Source of the DNA: JBFKAV01 sp041621405
Lineage (GTDB): Bacteria > Pseudomonadota > Alphaproteobacteria > Rhodobacterales > Rhodobacteraceae
Assembly (NCBI GenBank): GCA_041621405.1
Contig: JBFKAV010000073.1
Location: 1-17,145, forward strand
Length of the DNA: 17,145 nucleotides
Reading direction: 5' to 3'
This document shows, piece by piece, positions 1 to 7,584 of this stretch; within the stretch, counting starts at the first letter, position 1, and every line of letters begins with the position of its first letter. The notes below the pieces were generated by a model. The model saw only the letters and a program-made list of their open reading frames with translations. It was not told the DNA's origin and did no database searches. The translations under genes were made by a program, and so were the position numbers.

Positions 1-53
1 AAGACCTCGATGCCCCAGAGCGAGAGGCGGGCGCCCGCTTCGGCCATGCTCAT
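1..53 (-). CDS. N-terminus of a probable LysR-type transcriptional regulator (partial)
   Basis: The leftward frame reads MSMAEAGARLSLWGIEVF before leaving the window. A good ribosome-binding site (GGGGAG) lies six bases before the ATG at 53; a second in-frame ATG is at 47. The phrase LSLWGIEVF resembles the beginning of the winged helix-turn-helix of LysR-family regulators, which often start with a leucine-rich stretch followed by a phenylalanine in helix 1. Only 17 codons are visible, so the family call is an inference. If correct, its divergent position suggests it could control the adjacent aminotransferase gene. The roughly 200 bases between the two genes hold no repeat or promoter that I can support. 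Confidence 0.4.
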   Translation of the reverse strand, partial: MSMAEAGARLSLWGIEV

Positions 54-258
54 GCGTCTCCCCAATCCCGGGCGAGGCTCGGGGGTGAGGCCCGGTCGCG
101 CAATCGGGCGCCGGGCAATCTGTCGGCCGGGGAGGCGCGCGCCCCGGCGAAGCGCCCGGACGCGACGGCAATCCGCCCGATCCACGCACGAGACGGATTG
201 AAGCGCCGCGGGGCAAAAGCTAGCGTGGCGCAAACCCCAACAGTGAGGGATGGGCATC

Positions 259-1626
259 ATGCGCGACTTTGCGCCGAACTCCTGGGAATCCCGGGCCGAC
301 CGGTATTCGTTCTACGGCTTTACCGACCTGCCCTCGGTGCACGAGCGCGGCGCAGTGGTGCTGACCCACGGGCAAGGGCCCTACGTCTTCGACGTTCACG
401 GGCGCAAATACTTCGACGCCAATTCCGGGCTCTGGAACATGGTCGCCGGCTTCGACCACCCCGGTCTGGCCGAGGCCGCCAAGGCGCAATACGACCGCTT
501 TCCCGGCTACCACGCCTTCTTCGGGCGGATGTCGGACCAGACGGTGATGCTGTCGGAGAAGCTCGTCGAGGTCTCGCCCTTCGAGCGCGGCCGGGTGTTC
601 TACACCAACTCGGGCTCGGAGGCGAACGACTCGATGGTCAAGGCGCTCTGGCTGATGAACCAGGTCGAGGGCAACCCCGAGCGGCGCAAGATCCTGACCC
701 GGGTCAACGCCTACCACGGCGTCACTGCCGTTTCGGCCTCGATGACCGGCAAGCCCTACAACGCGCTCTTCGGCCTGCCGCTCCCGGGCTTCATACACCT
801 CACCTGCCCGCACTACTGGCGCGAGGGCAAGGAAGGCGAGACCGAGGCGCAGTTCTCCAGGCGCATGGCCAAGGAGCTCGAGGCCAAGATCATCAAGGAG
901 GGCGCGGAGACCATCGCCGGCTTCTTCGCCGAGCCGGTGATGGGCGCGGGCGGGGTGATTCCGCCGTCCAAGGGCTATTTCCAGGCGATCGCGCCGGTCC
1001 TGAAGAAGTACGACATCCCGCTCATCGCCGACGAGGTGATCTGCGGCTTCGGCCGCACCGGCAACACCTGGGGCTGCCAGACCTACGATTTCATGCCCGA
1101 CGCGATCATCTCCTCGAAAAACCTCACCGCGGGCTACTTCCCGATGGGGGCGATCATCCTCGGGCCCGAGCTCTCCGACCGGATGCAGGCCGCTGCCGAG
1201 AAGATCGAGGAGTTCCCGCACGGCTTCACCGCTTCGGGCCACCCGGTCGGCTGCGCCGTCGCGCTGAAGGCGATCGACGTGGTGATGAACGAGGGCCTCG
1301 CCGAGAACGTGAGAAAGCTCGCGCCGCGCTTCGAGGCCGGTCTGAAGCGTCTGGCCCGGAACGCCAACATCGGCGAATGGCGCGGCGTCGGACTGATGGG
1401 CGCGCTCGAGGCGGTAAAGGACAAGGCGACGAAGACACCCTTCGATTCGAAGCTCTCGGTCTCCGAGCGGATCGCCAATGCCTGCACCGATCTCGGCCTG
1501 ATCTGCCGGCCGCTCGGCCAGTCGATCGTGCTCTGCCCGCCCTTCATCACCACCGAGGCGCAGCTCGACACGATGTTCGAGAACCTCGAGACCGCGCTGA
1601 AGAAAGTGTTCAAGGAAGTCACCTGA
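259..1626 (+). CDS. Class III (omega) aminotransferase, PLP-dependent
   Basis: A complete fold-type I, class III aminotransferase of 455 residues, the usual length. Visible landmarks (numbered from the ATG at 259): GSEA at 119-122 for phosphate binding, the PLP-ring Asp258 in LIADEV, the Schiff-base Lys287 in SSKNLTAGYFPMGA, and the downstream TASGHP block. The family moves an amino group from an omega-amino acid or amine (beta-alanine, taurine, GABA, putrescine and similar) to pyruvate or 2-oxoglutarate; the exact substrate cannot be read from sequence. The start at 259 is chosen because GAGGGA lies 8 bases upstream; an in-frame ATG at 250 directly abuts that ribosome-binding site and is less likely. 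The gene diverges from a probable LysR regulator and ends 16 bases from the convergent aldo/keto reductase gene. Confidence 0.9.
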   Translation: MRDFAPNSWESRADRYSFYGFTDLPSVHERGAVVLTHGQGPYVFDVHGRKYFDANSGLWNMVAGFDHPGLAEAAKAQYDRFPGYHAFFGRMSDQTVMLSEKLVEVSPFERGRVFYTNSGSEANDSMVKALWLMNQVEGNPERRKILTRVNAYHGVTAVSASMTGKPYNALFGLPLPGFIHLTCPHYWREGKEGETEAQFSRRMAKELEAKIIKEGAETIAGFFAEPVMGAGGVIPPSKGYFQAIAPVLKKYDIPLIADEVICGFGRTGNTWGCQTYDFMPDAIISSKNLTAGYFPMGAIILGPELSDRMQAAAEKIEEFPHGFTASGHPVGCAVALKAIDVVMNEGLAENVRKLAPRFEAGLKRLARNANIGEWRGVGLMGALEAVKDKATKTPFDSKLSVSERIANACTDLGLICRPLGQSIVLCPPFITTEAQLDTMFENLETALKKVFKEVT

Positions 1627-1643
1627 GAGCGCCCGGCTCTTTT
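1626..1643 (+). terminator. Small intrinsic terminator after the aminotransferase gene
   Basis: AGAGC (1626-1630), a GCCCG loop, then GCTCT (1636-1640) form a five-pair stem that runs into TTTT (1640-1643). It begins in the stop codon and fills the short convergent gap before the aldo/keto reductase stop codon. The stem is short, so efficiency is uncertain. Confidence 0.45.
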
Positions 1644-2647
1644 CAGCAGTAGCCCTCCGGCCCGACCGACTGCTCGGCGTCGTAGCGCGCGCCGTGAGTC
1701 CAGCCGACCGGCAGGCGCGCCTCGATCCCGGCCACCTGCTTGGCGTTGAGCTTCAGCTCGGCGCCAGCCAGGAGTTCCTTGAAATGCGCCACGCTCCGGG
1801 TGCCCGGGATCGGGATCGTCGCGGGCGATTTCGCGAGCAGCCAGGCGATCGCCAGCGCCGCCGTCGGCACGCCCATCTCGCGCGCCAGCACCCGCAGGTT
1901 CTCGCTCGCCGCGACGTTGCGCTCGAGGTTGGCGCCGGAAAACCGCGGGTTCGCCGACAGGAAACCAGAGCGCGCCACCCGTTCCGGCGTCGGCGGGCTG
2001 TCGGTCAGGAGCCCGCGCGTGACCGGACAGAAGGCGACGAGCGCCACGCCTTCGGCCGCGCAGGCCTGCACCAGCCCGAGCTCGGGCAGCCGGGTCGCCA
2101 GCGAATACTCCGACTGGACGGCGGCCACCTCGTGCACCGCAAGCGCGCGGCGCAGCGAGGTCGGCGCGATCTCGGAGAACCCGAAGGCGGCGATCTTGCC
2201 GGCCTTGACGAAGTCCGCTAGCGTCTCGGTCACCACCTCGATCTCCAGCCGCGGGTCGCGGCGGTGGATGTAGAAGAGGTCCACTCGCTCCACCCCGAGG
2301 CGCTCGAGGCTCTTGTCGAGCTCGGCCTCGAGATGCGCCTTCGAGTTGTCGAAACGGCGCGCCCCGGTCCCCGCATCGCGGGTGATCGACGCCTTGGTGG
2401 CGATCCGGAACGGGATCTGCCCGCCCTTGGTGTAGCGTTTGAGGAAGCTCCCGATCACGGTTTCCGACCGGCCCATGCCGTAGACGTTGGCCGTGTCGAT
2501 GTGATCGACCCCGTGCTCCAGCGCAGCGTCCAGCACCGCGTGCGCTTCGGCTTCGCTCACTTCGCCGTAGAAGTTCGAGAACGACATGCCGCCGATGCCG
2601 AGGGCCGAAACCTCCGGCCCGTTCCGCCCCAGCTTGCGTCTCTGCAT
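1643..2647 (-). CDS. Aldo/keto reductase
   Basis: A 334-residue NAD(P)H-dependent oxidoreductase of the aldo/keto reductase superfamily (TIM barrel, cytoplasmic). The catalytic tetrad is readable: Asp51 and Tyr56 in HIDTANVYG, Lys85 in IATKAS, His128 in FYIHRRD. The IPIPGTRS segment near residue 280 is the cofactor-phosphate region typical of the Tas/YdjG-like branch. Start: AAGGGGG sits 8 bases before the ATG. It lies 38 bases downstream of the aldehyde dehydrogenase gene on the same strand, so the two are probably co-transcribed and may act on the same aldehyde or sugar-derived metabolite. The substrate cannot be assigned. Length and motifs are intact. Confidence 0.88.
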   Translation of the reverse strand: MQRRKLGRNGPEVSALGIGGMSFSNFYGEVSEAEAHAVLDAALEHGVDHIDTANVYGMGRSETVIGSFLKRYTKGGQIPFRIATKASITRDAGTGARRFDNSKAHLEAELDKSLERLGVERVDLFYIHRRDPRLEIEVVTETLADFVKAGKIAAFGFSEIAPTSLRRALAVHEVAAVQSEYSLATRLPELGLVQACAAEGVALVAFCPVTRGLLTDSPPTPERVARSGFLSANPRFSGANLERNVAASENLRVLAREMGVPTAALAIAWLLAKSPATIPIPGTRSVAHFKELLAGAELKLNAKQVAGIEARLPVGWTHGARYDAEQSVGPEGYC

Positions 2648-2685
2648 GTCGTCGTCCCCCTTCGAATGAACGCCTTGCGGACCCC

Positions 2686-4212
2686 TTAACGCAGGTCCTC
2701 CGGCAACAGCGCCTCCGGCAGGTTCTGATAGCAGACCGGCCTCAGGAAACGGCGGATCGAGAGCGTGCCCACCGAGGTCGCGCCGAAATTGGTCGAAGCC
2801 GGATAGGGCCCGCCATGCACCATCGCGTCACAGACCTCCACGCCGGTCGGGTAGCCGTTGGCGAGGATCCTGCCCGCCTTGCGCTCGAGGATCGGCATCA
2901 GCCGCTGCCCCAGCGCGGCGTCCGCCTTGTCGAGGTGAAGCGTGCAGGTGAGCTGCCCCTGCAGGCTCCGCGCCACCGCTTCCATCTCGTCTTCGTCCTG
3001 CACCCGCACGATCAGGCCGAGCGGGCCGAAGACCTCCTCGCCCAGCGCCTCGTTCGCGAGCCATTCCCTGCCGGTCGCGGCGAAAAGGTAGGGCGTGGCG
3101 GTCCTCAAGTCGCACATCGAGGTCAGCACTTCCTGTACGCCCTTCGTGCCGGCGATCCGGTCGCGGCCGGCGCGGTAGGCCGCGGCGATGCCGTCGGTCA
3201 GCATCGTCTGCGCCCCGATCGGCTCCAATGCCTTGCCGGCGGCGTCGATGAAGGCATCCGCCTCGGGGCCGTCGATCAGCACGGCGATCCCGGGATTGGT
3301 GCAGAACTGCCCCGCCCCCATGGTCAGCGACCCGGCCCAGCCCTTGGCGATCTCCGCGCCACGTGCCTTCACCACTTCCGGCAGCAGGAACATCGGGTTG
3401 ACCGAGCCGAGCTCGCCGAAGAACGGGATCGGATCGGGCCGCGCGGCGCAGAGGTCGAAGAGCGCCCGCCCCCCGGCCAGCGACCCGGTGAAGCCCACCG
3501 CCCTGATCCGCGGATGCTGCACCAGCGCGGTACCGACGTCGCGGCGCCCGCCCTGGATCAGCGAGAATGTGCCGGGATGCACGCCCGAGGACTTCACCGC
3601 CGCGTGGATCGCCTCGGCGACGATCTCGCCGGTGCCGGGATGGGCCGAGTGGCCCTTCACCACCACCGGGCAGCCTGCCGCCAGCGCTGCTGCCGTGTCA
3701 CCGCCAGCCGTGGAAAAGGCGAGCGGAAAGTTCGACGCGCCGAAGACGGCCACCGGGCCGATTGGGCGCTGCACGAGCTTCAGGTCGGGGCGCGGCAGCG
3801 GCTTGCGCTCCGGCAGCGCCGCGTCGTGCCGGCGGTCGAGGTAGTCGCCCTTCAGGATGTGGCTGGCGAAGAGCCTGAGCTGCCCGGTGGTCCGGCCGCG
3901 CTCGCCCTCGAGCCGCGCCTCCGGCAACCCGGTCTCCGAGCTGCCGATCTTGGTGATCGCCGCCGCCCGCGCCTCGATCTCGTCGGCGATGGTATTGAGG
4001 AACCCCGCCCGGCTCTCGCGGCTGGAATAGCCGTAGGACCAGAATGCCTCTTCCGCCGCCTCGCAGGCGCGGCCCACCAGCTCGACCGTGCCGACCGAGA
4101 ACTCGTGCGCCGGCCCCTTCGCGGGCTCCGAGCGGAACGTCGCCCCGCCGCCGACCCAGTCTCCGGCGATCAGGTGTCGCCCGTGGGGGTTGAAGGTCGT
4201 CTTGTCGAGCAT
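2686..4212 (-). CDS. Aldehyde dehydrogenase, alpha-ketoglutarate semialdehyde (2,5-dioxovalerate) type
   Basis: A 508-residue NAD(P)-dependent aldehyde dehydrogenase. Catalytic features (numbered from the ATG at 4212): Asn161 in FGASNFPLAFS, cofactor-binding Lys186 in VVKGH, general base Glu267 in FFGELGSVNP, and nucleophile Cys304 in GAGQFCTNPG. The pattern FGASNFP, VVKGHSAHPGT and QFCTNPG is characteristic of alpha-ketoglutaric semialdehyde dehydrogenases (EC 1.2.1.26), which finish the oxidative, non-phosphorylated routes for pentoses, glucarate/galactarate or hydroxyproline by making 2-oxoglutarate. The start at 4212 is chosen over an upstream in-frame ATG at 4272 because GGGAGGA lies about 5 bases before it. 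It is the first gene of a probable pair with the aldo/keto reductase. No upper-pathway dehydratase gene is visible, so the physiological substrate is open. Confidence 0.85.
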   Translation of the reverse strand: MLDKTTFNPHGRHLIAGDWVGGGATFRSEPAKGPAHEFSVGTVELVGRACEAAEEAFWSYGYSSRESRAGFLNTIADEIEARAAAITKIGSSETGLPEARLEGERGRTTGQLRLFASHILKGDYLDRRHDAALPERKPLPRPDLKLVQRPIGPVAVFGASNFPLAFSTAGGDTAAALAAGCPVVVKGHSAHPGTGEIVAEAIHAAVKSSGVHPGTFSLIQGGRRDVGTALVQHPRIRAVGFTGSLAGGRALFDLCAARPDPIPFFGELGSVNPMFLLPEVVKARGAEIAKGWAGSLTMGAGQFCTNPGIAVLIDGPEADAFIDAAGKALEPIGAQTMLTDGIAAAYRAGRDRIAGTKGVQEVLTSMCDLRTATPYLFAATGREWLANEALGEEVFGPLGLIVRVQDEDEMEAVARSLQGQLTCTLHLDKADAALGQRLMPILERKAGRILANGYPTGVEVCDAMVHGGPYPASTNFGATSVGTLSIRRFLRPVCYQNLPEALLPEDLR

Positions 4213-4301
4213 GGCTTCCTCCCTTCGGTCGGCATCCCGGCGCGGACCGGCGACGCCGCGAGTGTCTCGCATCCGTCATAGCCGAAGTCGCTGGGATTGT
4301 T

Positions 4302-4320
4302 GACCGCCTCGCCAGCGGTC
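4302..4320. promoter_or_regulatory. Possible operator dyad upstream of the aldehyde dehydrogenase gene
   Basis: GACCGC (4302-4307) and GCGGTC (4315-4320) form perfect 6-bp inverted arms with a 7-base spacer, about 90 bases upstream of the aldehyde dehydrogenase start and inside the roughly 200-base gap before phaR. The overlapping TTGACC could be a promoter element only for the plus strand. It may be a regulator-binding site or a chance palindrome in GC-rich DNA. Confidence 0.2.
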
Positions 4321-4414
4321 GCCGGACGCGCGTTGCGGGCGGGAACGTCCGCCATGGCCCGAACCGCCGTCGCCCGGATCGCTCTGCCGTCGCCGGCCCG
4401 ACGCGGTCGCGGCC

Positions 4415-4969
4415 CTACTTGCCCATCTTCGAGAGCTTCGCCTGCAGCTCCGAAAGCTGCTTCCTGATCTCCGATAGCTCGTTGGCCGGGCTCGTCTCCT
4501 CGCCCTCCTCGGCTGCCTCTCCGTCGGCGCCCGGCCAGCCCGCCATCATGGTCTTCAGGAAGGCTTCCTGCTGCTTTCGCATCGCGTCAAACCCCGGAAC
4601 CGCGTTCATCGGGTTCATCGCTCCGAAGTTCTCCATCATCTTCGACTGGCTCTCGCGCAGCATCTCGAAGGACGTGGCCAGGAACTGCGGCACGATGGAT
4701 TGCGCCTGGGTGGAGTAGGTCCGCACCAGGTCCGTCAGCACGTTGATTGGCAGCACGTTCTCGCCGCGACTCTCATGCTCGGCGATGATCTGGAGGAGGT
4801 ACTGCCGAGTCAGGTCGTCGCCGGACTTGAGGTCGACGATCTGAACGTCGCGGCCCTGCCGGATGAACGTGGCGATGTCTTCCAGCGTCACGTAGTCCGA
4901 GGTCTCTGTGTTGTAGAGGCGGCGGCTCGCGTAGCGCTTGATCAAGAGCGGTTGAGATTTCTCGGCCAT
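4415..4969 (-). CDS. phaR: PHA synthesis repressor PhaR
   Basis: A 184-residue protein whose N-terminal 65 residues (IKRYASRRLYNTETSDYVTL, then DIATFIRQGRDVQIVDLKSG) match the PHB/PHA accumulation regulator DNA-binding domain. A central PHB_acc segment follows (LRESQSKMMENF region), then an acidic linker and a C-terminal heptad-like helix ending KLSKMGK that probably forms a coiled coil. In Paracoccus, Rhodobacter and Cupriavidus, PhaR represses phaP and its own gene and is released when it binds nascent polymer granules. GGGAGGG about 7 bases before the ATG supports the start. It is the last gene of the leftward pha cluster, but a strong terminator lies between phaP and phaR, so it probably has its own promoter or is reached by readthrough. 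Candidate binding sites lie before phaP and between phaC and phaZ. Confidence 0.95.
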   Translation of the reverse strand: MAEKSQPLLIKRYASRRLYNTETSDYVTLEDIATFIRQGRDVQIVDLKSGDDLTRQYLLQIIAEHESRGENVLPINVLTDLVRTYSTQAQSIVPQFLATSFEMLRESQSKMMENFGAMNPMNAVPGFDAMRKQQEAFLKTMMAGWPGADGEAAEEGEETSPANELSEIRKQLSELQAKLSKMGK

Positions 4970-5020
4970 CGCGCGGCCCTCCCATTATGCCAGCGCAGAA
5001 AGCCTAGACCGCGCCTGCAG

Positions 5021-5049
5021 AAAAGGAAAGGGCGGGCCAGAGCCCGCCC
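5021..5049 (-). terminator. Intrinsic terminator of phaP
   Basis: On the minus strand GGGCGGGC, loop TCTG and GCCCGCCC form a perfect 8-bp GC stem (5030-5049), followed by TTTCCTTTT (5029-5021). This is the clearest rho-independent terminator in the window. A weaker hairpin (GCCGGT at 5064-5069 with ACCGGC at 5079-5084) lies just before it. Confidence 0.85.
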
Positions 5050-5103
5050 CAGGATAGCGCAGCGCCGGTTGGGAGGATACCGGCCGCGCCTTGAACCCTT
5101 GCC

Positions 5104-5556
5104 TTACTTCGCGGCCGCGGCAACTTTCTTGGCGGCCGAGGTCACTTCGGCGGTGGCTTTCTTCACCGCGGCCGAGGCGTCTTCCGAGAAGTCTTTGCCG
5201 GCGGCGAGCATCAGCTCGACGGTCTCCATCTGCACCTTCTTCGCCACTTCGGCGAAGGCGGCCATGGTCTCGGCAGCGACTTCGGCCTGGGCCGAGGCGA
5301 AATCGGTCATCGCTTTGGTGTAGTCGGCCGGCTCGGCCTTCACCTTCGACACGTCGCCGAGCTTGGCGATGGTCGACTTCGTCCACTTGGACGAGATCTC
5401 GGTCGACTTCTCGGCGGCTTCCAGCGCCACTTTCGAGAACTTCTCGCCCAGCGCGGCCGAGGTCTTGAACGCGTCCTGCATCGCGGCGGCGTCCACCGGC
5501 CAAGCGGCCATGGCGTCCTGGATCACCTTGGTGAAGTCTTGGGTCTTCGCAACCAT
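5104..5556 (-). CDS. phaP: Phasin PhaP (PHA granule-associated protein)
   Basis: A 150-residue, almost entirely helical, alanine-rich protein starting MVAKTQDFTKVIQDAM and ending in an AAKKVAAAAK tail. Composition, length and position next to phaC and phaR fit the phasin_2 family. Phasins coat the surface of PHA granules in the cytoplasm, limit granule coalescence and modulate synthase and depolymerase access. The start at 5556 is set by a strong AAGGAGA ribosome-binding site about 7 bases upstream; the frame stays open further upstream, but that part reads through the operator region and is not coding. It is transcribed separately from phaC judging by its operator-rich 124-base leader region, and a strong terminator follows. 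Expression is expected to be repressed by PhaR when no polymer is present. Confidence 0.93.
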   Translation of the reverse strand: MVAKTQDFTKVIQDAMAAWPVDAAAMQDAFKTSAALGEKFSKVALEAAEKSTEISSKWTKSTIAKLGDVSKVKAEPADYTKAMTDFASAQAEVAAETMAAFAEVAKKVQMETVELMLAAGKDFSEDASAAVKKATAEVTSAAKKVAAAAK

Positions 5557-5595
5557 TTCAATTCTCCTTGCGGTTCGGGTGGGGAGGCACCCCGT

Positions 5596-5610
5596 TTGCT
5601 TCTGCAGCAT
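5596..5610. promoter_or_regulatory. Third PhaR-like half-site upstream of phaP
   Basis: TTGCTTCTGCAGCAT (TTGC-N4-GCAG plus CAT) matches the CTGC-N4-GCAG form with one mismatch and is nearly the same as the site between phaC and phaZ at 7498-7512. It lies about 40-54 bases before the phaP start. Confidence 0.4.
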
Positions 5611-5638
5611 AGATACGCGCTGCGGCGCAGCATTGCAA
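5610..5638 (-). promoter_or_regulatory. Candidate phaP promoter
   Basis: On the minus strand TTGCAA (5638-5633) and TATCTA (5615-5610) are separated by 17 bases and flank the central PhaR-like site at 5620-5630. An alternative -10 is TATGCT (5611-5606). Matches to the sigma-70 consensus are moderate. A repressor bound between the two hexamers would block polymerase, which agrees with PhaR control. Confidence 0.35.
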
Positions 5639-5659
5639 GTGAAAATGCTGCGCCGCAGC
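5619..5659. promoter_or_regulatory. Paired PhaR operators in the phaP promoter region
   Basis: Two CTGC-N3-GCAG sites, CTGCGGCGCAG (5620-5630) and CTGCGCCGCAG (5648-5658), lie 28 bases apart and are reverse complements of each other. Each sits in a 15-base arm (5619-5633 and 5645-5659) of a perfect inverted repeat with an 11-base spacer. CTGC-N3-GCAG is, as I recall, the PhaR-binding consensus reported for Rhodobacter sphaeroides. The sites lie 64-102 bases before the phaP start codon. As RNA the repeat could also fold into a long hairpin just after phaC, but no T-tract follows it. Confidence 0.7.
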
Positions 5660-5680
5660 AAAAACATTAATGCTTCGAAA

Positions 5681-7486
5681 TCAACGCTTTGGCTTGGCAA
5701 CCACGTAGGTTCCGGGCGCTTTCGCCAGAATCGGGTGAGTCGAATCGCCCGGTTTCCGGGCCTCGATCCGCGCCCCGGAGCGCCTGGCCAGCCACTCGCC
5801 CCATCGCGGCCACCACGAGCCCTCCTGGTGCGTCGCGCCCTCCTGCCAGTCGTCCGGGTCCTCGGGCCAGTCCTCGTTCACGTAGTGGCCGTACTTCTTC
5901 TTCGCCGGCGGGTTCACGATGCCCGCGATGTGGCCCGACTCGGAAAGGATGAAGTGCTTTTCCTTCGCGCCCATCTGGCGGATGCCGTTGTAGCTGGCCT
6001 TCCAGGCGGCGATGTGGTCGGTCTCGCAGGCGATCGCGCAAAGCGGCACCCGGACGTCCTTCACCGAAAGCGTCTCACCCGCCAGATCGTACCCGCCCTC
6101 GACGAACTCGTTGCTCTGGCACAGCCCGCGCAGGTACTCCACGCTCATCCGCGCCGGCAGGTTGGTGGAATCGCCGTTCCAGTAGAGCAAGTCGAAGGCC
6201 GGCGGCGGCTCGCCCATCATGTAGCTGCGGATCGCCGGACCGTAGATCAGGTCGTTCGCGCGCAAATATGAGAAGGTGCGGCTCATGAAGAAGCTCTCGA
6301 GGATCCCCTTCTCCTTCACGTCGCGCTCGATCCCGTCGAGAAAATCGTCGCTGAGGAACACCCCCATCTCGCCCTGGTCGGAGAAGTCGGTCAGCGTCGT
6401 GAAGAAGGTGGCCGACCGCACCGATGTGTCCTTGCGCTTGTGCATCAGCGCCAGGGTCAGCGCCAGCGCCGTGCCGCCGATGCAGTAGCCAACGGCGTTC
6501 ACCTTGTCCTCGCCGGTGATCTTCTTCACCTCCGCGATCGCGGCGAGATAGCCCTCCTCCACGTAGGTGTCGAGGCCGACGTCGGCATAGGACGGATCGG
6601 GGTTGACCCAGCTCGCCACGAACACGGTGAACCCCTCGTCCACAAGCCATTTGATCAAGCTGTTCTGCGGCTTCAGGTCGAGGATGTAGAACTTGTTGAT
6701 CCAGGGCGGGAAGATCACGATCGGCGTCCGGTACACCGTCTCGGTCGTGGGCGTGTACTGGTTCAGCTCGAGCATCCGGTTGCGGAACACCACGGCGCCC
6801 TCGGTTGAGGCGATGTTCTCGCCCACGCTGAAGGCATCCTTATCGGCCAGCGTCACGATCAGGTCGCCGTCGTTGGCCTCGAGGTCGCGCACCAGGTTCT
6901 CAAGCCCGTCGACCAAGCTCTGGCCGTCGGTCTCCACCGCCTTGGTCAGCGCGTCGGGGTTGGTGCCGAGGAAGTTCGTGGGCGACAGCATGTCGACGAT
7001 CTGGCGCGAGAAATACTCCACCCGCTGCTTGTCCCTCGGCTCGAGGTTGTCGAGCCCCGCCACCGCCGTCCCGATCGCCTCCGAGGTCATCAGGTACTGC
7101 TGCTTGATGTAGTTGAAGTAGGGATGCGTCTCCCAGAGCGGGTTCGAAAACCGGCGGTCCTTCGGCGTTGAGTCGGGCGGCGGCTCGGTGATCTTGCCCT
7201 TCAGGAATTGCTGCTGGGCATCGACGTAGTGCTTCAGCGTCTTGCCCCAATAACCGATCTGGTGCTCGAGGATCTTCGAGGGATGGGCCATCATCTCGGT
7301 GAAATAGGCCGAGGCGGCCTTCATGAAGAGGTCCTGGCCCGGCCCCTGCAACCCCGAATCAACCTGCCGCTTGTGCGCGATCGCCGCGAGCAGCCGCTGG
7401 GTGAGTTCCTCAACTCTGGCAAGGTTCGAGTTCAGCTTTTCAAGGTCGGCCGGCTCGTCTTGTTGCGAAGTTGTCATGTTAATCAT
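5681..7486 (-). CDS. phaC: Class I polyhydroxyalkanoate synthase PhaC
   Basis: A 601-residue PHA synthase that polymerises (R)-3-hydroxyacyl-CoA (mainly 3-hydroxybutyryl-CoA) into storage granules. The N-terminal domain (about 50-240) includes the conserved PLWETHPYFNYIKQQYL stretch; the alpha/beta-hydrolase core follows. The catalytic triad is clear: Cys335 in the lipase-like box GYCIGG, Asp490 in CETDHIAAW, His519 in ESGHIAGI. Spacing matches the class I enzyme of Cupriavidus (C319, D480, H508). The tryptophan-rich C-terminus (SWWPRWGEWL, about 555) is also typical. The first ATG at 7486 has AAGGCGGA directly before it; ATG at 7477 is an alternative with GGCGGA 9 bases away, and sequence alone does not decide. 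It is divergent from phaZ across about 98 bases that carry one PhaR-like site, and is followed by phaP. Confidence 0.97.
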   Translation of the reverse strand: MINMTTSQQDEPADLEKLNSNLARVEELTQRLLAAIAHKRQVDSGLQGPGQDLFMKAASAYFTEMMAHPSKILEHQIGYWGKTLKHYVDAQQQFLKGKITEPPPDSTPKDRRFSNPLWETHPYFNYIKQQYLMTSEAIGTAVAGLDNLEPRDKQRVEYFSRQIVDMLSPTNFLGTNPDALTKAVETDGQSLVDGLENLVRDLEANDGDLIVTLADKDAFSVGENIASTEGAVVFRNRMLELNQYTPTTETVYRTPIVIFPPWINKFYILDLKPQNSLIKWLVDEGFTVFVASWVNPDPSYADVGLDTYVEEGYLAAIAEVKKITGEDKVNAVGYCIGGTALALTLALMHKRKDTSVRSATFFTTLTDFSDQGEMGVFLSDDFLDGIERDVKEKGILESFFMSRTFSYLRANDLIYGPAIRSYMMGEPPPAFDLLYWNGDSTNLPARMSVEYLRGLCQSNEFVEGGYDLAGETLSVKDVRVPLCAIACETDHIAAWKASYNGIRQMGAKEKHFILSESGHIAGIVNPPAKKKYGHYVNEDWPEDPDDWQEGATHQEGSWWPRWGEWLARRSGARIEARKPGDSTHPILAKAPGTYVVAKPKR

Positions 7487-7497
7487 TCCGCCTTATG

Positions 7498-7535
7498 ATG
7501 CACCTGCAGCATAACGTCGCCGGGCCGGGGGGCAA
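7498..7535. promoter_or_regulatory. phaC-phaZ divergent control region with PhaR-like site
   Basis: ATGCACCTGCAGCAT (7498-7512) fits CTGC-N4-GCAG with one mismatch and ends in the same CTGCAGCAT as the site before phaP. On the minus strand TTGCCC (7535-7530) and TATGCT (7513-7508), 16 bases apart, form a plausible phaC promoter overlapped by this site. No equally good phaZ promoter is visible on the plus strand. Confidence 0.45.
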
Positions 7536-7584
7536 AGCGACGATTTCTTTTCCGGGCGATGTCCCCGGAGGAAGGAGACCGGCC

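Noticed and set aside
198..1652. A 484-codon plus-strand frame overlapping the aminotransferase
   Set aside because: Arg/Ala/Gly/Leu-rich out-of-frame reading of the aminotransferase gene, which has the correct PLP-binding motifs in the other frame.
2815..4281. A 488-codon open frame on the plus strand across the aldehyde dehydrogenase gene
   Set aside because: Antisense shadow; composition is arginine- and histidine-rich and the opposite strand has all catalytic dehydrogenase motifs.
4984..4989. CATAAT on the minus strand as a -10 for phaR
   Set aside because: Transcription would start inside the ribosome-binding site at 4977-4983, so the message would lack it, and there is no matching -35.
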